From NCBI GenBank assembly GCA_030848925.1, contig JANFFA010000001.1, positions 620,001 through 684,000 on the forward strand: 64,000 nucleotides of DNA. The letters are read 5' to 3'. The translations under genes were made by a program, and so were the position numbers. The number at the start of each line of letters is the position of its first letter. Position 1 is the stretch's first letter. Under the pieces are notes generated by a model. The model did not search any database. It saw only the letters and a list, made by a program, of their open reading frames with translations, and had not been told where the DNA came from. Source of the stretch: Rhodalgimonas zhirmunskyi (GTDB lineage: Bacteria; Pseudomonadota; Alphaproteobacteria; Rhodobacterales; Rhodobacteraceae). This document shows positions 58,877 to 64,000 of the stretch, piece by piece.

Positions 58877-60910
58877 ATGACCAAAGACCCCCTCGTTATC
58901 TTCACACCCTCGGGCAAACGCGGCCGTTTCCCCGTCGGCACCCCCGTCCTGACGGCCGCGCGGCAACTTGGCGTCGACCTCGATTCGGTCTGCGGCGGGC
59001 GCGGAATCTGTTCAAAATGCCAAGTGACGCCTTCTTACGGCGAATTTCCCAAGCACGGCGTGCATGTCGAAGCCGATGCGCTCTCAGACTGGAACTCGGT
59101 TGAAGAACGCTATGATCAGAAACGCGGCCTCCCGAAGGGGCGCAGGCTGGGATGCCAAGCCTTGATCCAGCGTGATGTCGTGATCGATGTGCCGGCCGAG
59201 AGCCAAGTTCATAAGCAAGTTGTGCGCAAACGCGCCGAAGTTCGCGACATCGTGCTGAACCCGGCCGTGAAGCTTTTCTATGTCGAGGTCACCGAGCCGG
59301 ATATGCATGATCCCTCGGGTGATCTCGAAAGACTGGAAATCGCACTCAAGAAAGAATGGGGGATCAATGGCTTACAAGTCGACATTCACTTGCTTCCCGA
59401 GCTTCAAGGCACCCTGCGCAAGGGGAATTGGGCCGTTACCGCAGCAATCCACCAGGTAGGCGATAGCGCACCACACCTCCTCAGGCTTTGGCCCGGTCTT
59501 TATGAGGGCAGCATCTTTGGCATCGCAACGGATCTGGGCTCGACGACCATCGCGTCGCATCTGTGTGATCTCCAAACCGGCGAGGTTATTGCTTCCTCTG
59601 GTACGATGAACCCGCAGATCCGCTACGGCGAAGACCTGATGAGCAGGGTATCCTACGCAATGATGAACGAAGGCGGCGCGCAGGAAATGACCCACGCTGT
59701 ACGCGAGGGCATGAACAGCCTCTTTGACGAGTTGGCGCAAGAAGCCGGGATCGACAAGGCAGCCATCCTTGACAGCGTTTTTGTCATGAACCCGGTAATG
59801 CATCACCTTTTTCTGGGCATCGACCCCTACGAATTGGGCCAAGCGCCCTTCGCCTTGGCGACATCCTCTGCACTAGCGCTCAGGACGAGCGATCTTGGCC
59901 TCAATCTACACCCCTCGACGCGTGCCTATATCCTGCCGTGCATCGCGGGACATGTCGGCGCCGATGCCGCCGCCGTGACACTCTCCGAGGCACCCGACAA
60001 ATCCGAGGACCTCGTGCTGGTGGTCGACGTCGGCACCAATGCCGAGATCCAGTTAGGCAATCGTGATCGCCTTCTGGCCTGCTCCTCACCCACCGGCCCG
60101 GCTTTCGAAGGCGCACAGATCAGCGCTGGACAACGCGCCGCACCCGGCGCGATCGAGCGGGTTGAAATCGACCCAGAGACGAAAGAACCCCGTTTTCGCG
60201 TCATCGGCAGTGATCTTTGGTCGGATGAAGACGGTTTCGAGGCCGCGATCGCCACTACCGGCATCACGGGCATCTGTGGTTCCGGCATTATCGAGGCCAT
60301 AGCCGAGATGCGCATGGCCGGTATCGTCGACGCCTCTGGCCTTATCGGCAGTGCCGAACAGGTAGGTAGCACGCGCTGCATTCCGGATGGTCGCACACAG
60401 GCTTACATCCTCTGGGAAGGGCGTGATGACAGCCCTCAAATCACCGTGACCAACCCCGATATCCGCGCGATTCAGATGGCCAAAGCTGCGCTCTACGCCG
60501 GGGCGCGCCTGCTGATGGACAAGCTCGACACGGATCAGGTCGATCGCGTCGTGCTGGCCGGAGCGTTCGGCGCGCATATCTCTCCGAAGCATGCGATGGT
60601 GCTGGGCATGATCCCCGACTGCCCGCTCGAAAAGGTGACGAGCGCTGGAAACGCCGCCGGAACAGGCGCGCGCATCGCGCTGCTCAACACCACCACTCGG
60701 GCCGAGATCGAGGCGACCGTGAAGCGGATCGAAAAGGTCGAAACCGCCATCGAGCCCCGCTTTCAGGAGCATTTCGTCAACGCCTCTGCCCTGCCCAATG
60801 CGGCCGAGCCTTTCACCCTCCTGCGCGAGATAGTGCCCCTGCCCGATGTGAGCTTCAACACCGGAGGCGAGGGTGCAGGCTCAGCCCGGCGCCGACGTCG
60901 GCGGGGCTGA
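58877..60910 (+). CDS. RamA-like corrinoid activation/reactivation protein (2Fe-2S plus ASKHA, DUF4445)
   Basis: 677 residues. Residues 1-100 form a plant-type [2Fe-2S] ferredoxin domain with C39, C45, C48 and C93 (VCGGRGICSKC). The middle and C-terminal parts are the ASKHA/DUF4445 ATPase with ATDLGSTTIASHL near 216, VVDVGTNAEIQLGN near 380 and GSGIIEAIAEM near 470, and a basic tail ending in RRRRRRG. Such proteins reduce inactive Co(II) corrinoid to Co(I) at ATP cost for methyltransferases. With the stand-alone corrinoid protein at 21023 this supports the split methionine synthase described in roseobacters. Stands alone after the four-hairpin array. Confidence 0.9.
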   Translation: MTKDPLVIFTPSGKRGRFPVGTPVLTAARQLGVDLDSVCGGRGICSKCQVTPSYGEFPKHGVHVEADALSDWNSVEERYDQKRGLPKGRRLGCQALIQRDVVIDVPAESQVHKQVVRKRAEVRDIVLNPAVKLFYVEVTEPDMHDPSGDLERLEIALKKEWGINGLQVDIHLLPELQGTLRKGNWAVTAAIHQVGDSAPHLLRLWPGLYEGSIFGIATDLGSTTIASHLCDLQTGEVIASSGTMNPQIRYGEDLMSRVSYAMMNEGGAQEMTHAVREGMNSLFDELAQEAGIDKAAILDSVFVMNPVMHHLFLGIDPYELGQAPFALATSSALALRTSDLGLNLHPSTRAYILPCIAGHVGADAAAVTLSEAPDKSEDLVLVVDVGTNAEIQLGNRDRLLACSSPTGPAFEGAQISAGQRAAPGAIERVEIDPETKEPRFRVIGSDLWSDEDGFEAAIATTGITGICGSGIIEAIAEMRMAGIVDASGLIGSAEQVGSTRCIPDGRTQAYILWEGRDDSPQITVTNPDIRAIQMAKAALYAGARLLMDKLDTDQVDRVVLAGAFGAHISPKHAMVLGMIPDCPLEKVTSAGNAAGTGARIALLNTTTRAEIEATVKRIEKVETAIEPRFQEHFVNASALPNAAEPFTLLREIVPLPDVSFNTGGEGAGSARRRRRRG

Positions 60911-61027
60911 TGGCCCATCTTTGCTGAACGATTGCCGCGCCCGCAGGGCGCTGCTACTTTCGCCTGACCCCCTCGGGCGGCCTCAATTGCCGCCTATTGC
61001 ATGGCCAATCACAAAGGGAAGACAGGC

Positions 61028-62242
61028 ATGAGAAGCACCTCCCCCGCGTTCCTTGTGACGCACGCCGGGACGTATCGCACGGTCCGGCTCTTCATGGCGC
61101 TTCTTGCGATGATTACCGCGGTCCAAATCGGCTGGCCGCATCTCTTGGGCCAGGCGCAATCGGGGGTGGATTACAATATCTTCGTGCAGGTCGGAAATCT
61201 CGCACGTGCCGGCGATCTCGCAACCGCATACGATGCTATAGCCTTTGAAAGTTACCAAGCCACACAGCCGGGCACTTTTCCATTCATGCCATGGACTTAT
61301 CCGCCGCAGTTCAACTTCTTGGCGGCGTTTCTCTCACTCTTTCCGGTGGGGGTTGGTTATCTTCTCTTCATCGGGCTCTGCCTCACCGCGCTCCTGATCT
61401 GTCTGCATCGGCTCGCGCCGGATTACGCCGCACAGGCGGTAATGCTGACCTTGCCCGCCATGCTCATGTGCATCCGTGCGGGCCAAAACGGCTTTCTCAC
61501 CGCCACGTTATTCGCGCTTACGTTTATCTTCGTGCTAAGCGCGCGGCCCCTTCGTGCAGGCACAGCCCTTGGTCTTCTGGCTTACAAGCCGCACCTTGGC
61601 CTTGGGATCGGCCTCGTGGCGCTGATCCGTGGCGGCGCGCGCCTCTGGGGCACCGCACTCTTGGTGGTCGTCGTTGCGCTCAGCCTGGCGACGTGGGCGT
61701 TCGGCGCTGAAATCTGGTCGTATTTCCTGAGTGCGATCCGCGAAAGCGGCGTTTTCCTCCGCGCGGCGGCCTATCCCATGGAACGGATGGTCTCGGTCTA
61801 TGCTTTCCTGATCAGCACCGGCCTGCCTGCAAGCGCGGCCATGACGGGGCAAGCGATCATGGCCGCGGTCGCGCTGGGGCTGATCATCTTTACGCTTCTG
61901 CGCCGATGGTCCCTACGCGCAACTCTGGCAGTTTCGCTGGTCGCGGGGCTCACTGTCAGCCCCTATGCTTATGATTATGATCTTGTCGCGCTAAGCCCTG
62001 CACTTGCTTTGATCCTGCCAACCCTCGCGCGCCACTCCACGCGGCTGGAACGCAGGGCCCTGATCGCTGCACTCATTCTGGCCACCGGCTGGGGCTTGCT
62101 CAGCGTCATCCTCGCCCGCCCGCTCGAGGCCGCCGCGATCACCCTGCCCTCTCTCGGCGCGCCCGGCTTACTGTTTGCGCTCGCGTTGATCATACGGCTC
62201 CTTGCGCGTGCCGAGCGCGAGGACAAGCGAGTTGCGGCTTGA
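61028..62242 (+). CDS. GT87-family membrane glycosyltransferase (DUF2029)
   Basis: 404 residues from ATG 61028, after AGGGAAGACAGG; an ATG at 61001 is possible. About eleven hydrophobic helices. The first lumenal loop carries GVDYNIFVQ with an Asp typical of GT-C catalytic sites, and the PWTYPPQFNFLAAFLSLFP pattern marks DUF2029. These use polyprenyl-phosphate sugars to glycosylate lipids or exopolymers. No other glycan genes lie nearby, so the acceptor is unknown. Confidence 0.85.
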   Translation: MRSTSPAFLVTHAGTYRTVRLFMALLAMITAVQIGWPHLLGQAQSGVDYNIFVQVGNLARAGDLATAYDAIAFESYQATQPGTFPFMPWTYPPQFNFLAAFLSLFPVGVGYLLFIGLCLTALLICLHRLAPDYAAQAVMLTLPAMLMCIRAGQNGFLTATLFALTFIFVLSARPLRAGTALGLLAYKPHLGLGIGLVALIRGGARLWGTALLVVVVALSLATWAFGAEIWSYFLSAIRESGVFLRAAAYPMERMVSVYAFLISTGLPASAAMTGQAIMAAVALGLIIFTLLRRWSLRATLAVSLVAGLTVSPYAYDYDLVALSPALALILPTLARHSTRLERRALIAALILATGWGLLSVILARPLEAAAITLPSLGAPGLLFALALIIRLLARAEREDKRVAA

Positions 62243-62280
62243 CCGTCCTCCGGTCAAAGGCTATCTGACGTCTCGTTCAG

Positions 62281-62354
62281 GCGGGTATGATGTAATGGTA
62301 GCCTGTCAGCTTCCCAAGCTGAACGCGCGGGTTCGATTCCCGCTACCCGCTCCA
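62281..62354 (+). tRNA. tRNA-Gly (anticodon CCC)
   Basis: 74-nt cloverleaf with encoded CCA: acceptor GCGGGTA with TACCCGC, anticodon loop TTCCCAA with anticodon CCC, T-loop GTTCGATTC. Follows the GT87 gene by 38 bp. Confidence 0.95.
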
Positions 62355-62442
62355 CTTCCTCTCCCTCAGATCCGTGGCTCTTAACCGATCCTAAGCCTTC
62401 CTTGTGCAATGCTCTCCCAAACGTCACGCACAGGGACGCGGC

Positions 62443-62904
62443 ATGGATCACGCAGAGTATGAACGCGAAAGCAAGGGCGCAGGCTGGCGTTCAGCACTCA
62501 TCATCGCAGGTCTTGCACTGCCGCCCCTCGCGCTCAACATACTCAGTCATTTCTTCGACAACCCCTACCTCCAACCCCTCAACCTCACCCAAGAAGGCCT
62601 GTCCGGCATTGGCGAACTTGAAGAAGTCGGCATCAGCGGCACCAAGATCGACGTGCGCGTCGATTGGGGCACCGAGCGGACGGGCACCCTCACTCAAGAG
62701 AAGTTTGCCAATACACTCGGTGCGGCGCTCCGCAGCCAGACGGTTTATTACAGCTTCCATTTCAATGAGGTGCCGGGTCGCTCCATCCGCGTGACCTTCG
62801 TGGTCGGACAGAATAGCTACGGCCCCTTCTCAACGGCAGAGCTTTCGGATGGCATGAAACTAGCCCTCACCGCCCAACAGATGACGAACAAGGCCAACCG
62901 CTGA
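62443..62904 (+). CDS. Hypothetical membrane-anchored protein
   Basis: 153 residues from ATG 62443 after CAGGGACG. One N-terminal transmembrane helix (about residues 14-34, SALIIAGLALPPLALNIL) then a periplasmic domain with SGIGELEEVGISGTKIDVRVDWG and FVVGQNSYGPFSTAELSDGM. No family recognised. Its stop is 2 bp from the end of the convergent EnvZ-like kinase gene, so the two genes abut tail to tail. Confidence 0.72.
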   Translation: MDHAEYERESKGAGWRSALIIAGLALPPLALNILSHFFDNPYLQPLNLTQEGLSGIGELEEVGISGTKIDVRVDWGTERTGTLTQEKFANTLGAALRSQTVYYSFHFNEVPGRSIRVTFVVGQNSYGPFSTAELSDGMKLALTAQQMTNKANR

Positions 62905-62906
62905 GC

Positions 62907-64000
62907 CTAGCGCGCGATGACGATGTCCGCCCGCAATCCACCAAGTGAGGCGCTCTCGCTCAGACGCAAGACGCCACCGTGTGTGCGCGCCACATCCACC
63001 GCAATCGCAAGCCCAAGCCCCACGCCCGAACCTTCGTTCTGATTGCGGGCCGCATCCAACCTGGAAAAGGGGCGCATCGCCTCTTCATAGCGACCGGGCG
63101 GAATACCCGGGCCATCATCCTCGACCCGAATCCGCAGGCTCCTTTCGGTCAATTCGACAGAAACCTCGGCCCGACTGCCATAGCGCACCGCATTCGAAAT
63201 CAGGTTTTCAACGGCACGCCGGATCGCAACAGGGCGCAGGGCAACCTCTTCCCCTTCGCCTTGCGCATGTACCAGTGTCACCGCCTCGCCCGCACGCTGG
63301 AAGTCCTCGACAATCTGGCGCACCAATGAGATCACCTCAACTTGCTCCGGCTCCCCCTCGTTCGCATCCCGCACGAAACTCAGGAAAGCATCCAGCAGCC
63401 GCTGCATCTCCTCGACATCGCGCTCAAGCGGCTCTCGCTCCTCTTCATCAAGCAGTGAAAGTCCAAGTCGAAGCCGCGTGAGCGGCGTGCGCAGGTCATG
63501 GCTTACCCCGGAAAGCATCAATGTGCGCTGTTCGATCTGCCGTTCGATCCGTGCGCGCATATCCAGAAACGCATTGCCCGCCGCGCGCACCTCGATTGCG
63601 CCCGAGGGCTTGTAGGCCACATTCCGCCCCCGGCCAAACGCCTCGGCCGCGCGCGCCAACCGCTTGATCGGGCGCAATTGGTTGCGCAAATAGATGAAAG
63701 CGATCACCGTAAGCAGGAAGCCGAAAAAGATCATGTTGGCGAACAACTGATGCGGATTGCGCGCCGAAATTCGCAGCCGATCAAAGCTCAGCATCACTGG
63801 CCCCTGCTCTGTTTCGACATAGACCTCGACGACAAAATCATTGGGCAGCTCGAGTGCCAGAAGTCCCGGCACCAGATCGTTCAGCTCTTCTTGGATGATC
63901 AGGCCCGAAAAATCATACCAGCGTCGGTAGTTCTGCTTTGGCACCGCATCCACTGCAACCGGTGTCACCTCCATCTCGAGCCGTCGTGCAACGGCACTCT
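62907..64000 (-). CDS. EnvZ-like sensor histidine kinase, N-terminus off the window
   Basis: Partial; the frame stays open to the right edge (visible methionine at 63974 is internal). Read from the edge: periplasmic sensor part, transmembrane helix (FFGFLLTVIAFIYL), HAMP linker, HisKA with SGVSHDLRTPLTRLR, and HATPase with NLISNAVRYG, DDGPGIPP and GSGVGLGLAIAV. EnvZ/OmpR-type osmosensing or envelope kinase; the response regulator would lie beyond the window. Confidence 0.92.
   Translation of the reverse strand, partial: SAVARRLEMEVTPVAVDAVPKQNYRRWYDFSGLIIQEELNDLVPGLLALELPNDFVVEVYVETEQGPVMLSFDRLRISARNPHQLFANMIFFGFLLTVIAFIYLRNQLRPIKRLARAAEAFGRGRNVAYKPSGAIEVRAAGNAFLDMRARIERQIEQRTLMLSGVSHDLRTPLTRLRLGLSLLDEEEREPLERDVEEMQRLLDAFLSFVRDANEGEPEQVEVISLVRQIVEDFQRAGEAVTLVHAQGEGEEVALRPVAIRRAVENLISNAVRYGSRAEVSVELTERSLRIRVEDDGPGIPPGRYEEAMRPFSRLDAARNQNEGSGVGLGLAIAVDVARTHGGVLRLSESASLGGLRADIVIAR

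Overview
The window reads as a chromosomal segment of a marine Rhodobacterales (Roseobacter-group) alphaproteobacterium. The case rests on gene content and order: bamE / yceD-rpmF-plsX-fabH-ihfA-merR / tRNA-Pro; argS-SPOR-nagZ-scpA-scpB; recA next to cckA; ornithine-lipid synthesis (olsB); bioMNY; a stand-alone corrinoid protein and a RamA-like activator; a GTTC-N7-GTTC LexA box; and high-GC coding sequence. I see no rRNA, CRISPR array, insertion sequence, integrase or prophage gene. Species cannot be named from this.

Layout. (1) 1-12.5 kb: a divergent catabolic locus. Leftward run a class II aldolase, a dipeptide-type ABC importer (binding protein, two permeases, a fused double ATPase), a D-2-hydroxyacid dehydrogenase and an amidase cut by the window edge. 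Rightward run a GntR regulator, an HDAC/acetylpolyamine-amidohydrolase-like deacetylase, an M20 deacylase and a class III aminotransferase. A perfect palindrome (7918-7929) in the divergent gap is the likely GntR operator. The set looks built to import and strip an N-acylated amino compound; the substrate is unknown. (2) 12.6-14.6 kb: bioMNY biotin importer. (3) 14.6-24 kb: an alpha/beta-hydrolase lipoprotein, rlmE, a large three-part secreted protein, a radical SAM protein, a free-standing B12-binding protein with a micro-membrane protein and a DUF1638 protein, sufE, and a lipoprotein. (4) 24-31 kb: rnd, purMN, tRNA-Ile2(CAT), an AbrB-type membrane protein, an SDR dehydrogenase and an ABC-F protein. 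(5) 31-39 kb: olsB, bamE, the rpmF-plsX-fabH lipid/ribosome cluster, ihfA, a MerR-type regulator with a long acidic tail, tRNA-Pro, and a dCTP deaminase. (6) 39-47 kb: scpB, scpA, nagZ, a SPOR protein, argS, and typA. (7) 47-57 kb: alaS-DUF1330, recA, a sulfotransferase-like gene, cckA, an RsmB-like methyltransferase, and guaB. (8) 57-64 kb: speB, a four-hairpin intergenic array, a RamA-like iron-sulfur activator, a GT87 membrane protein, tRNA-Gly(CCC), a small membrane-anchored protein, and an EnvZ-like kinase cut by the right edge.

How parts may work together. The corrinoid protein (21.0 kb) and RamA-like activator (58.9 kb) fit the split cobalamin-dependent methionine synthase known from roseobacters: the methyl carrier and its reductive activator are separate genes and the methyltransferase modules lie elsewhere. 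CckA, the top kinase of the CtrA relay, has a candidate CtrA box in its own upstream region, suggesting feedback. The least explained items are the four-hairpin array after speB, a 116-bp inverted-repeat element between DUF1638 and sufE, and the 896-residue modular protein.
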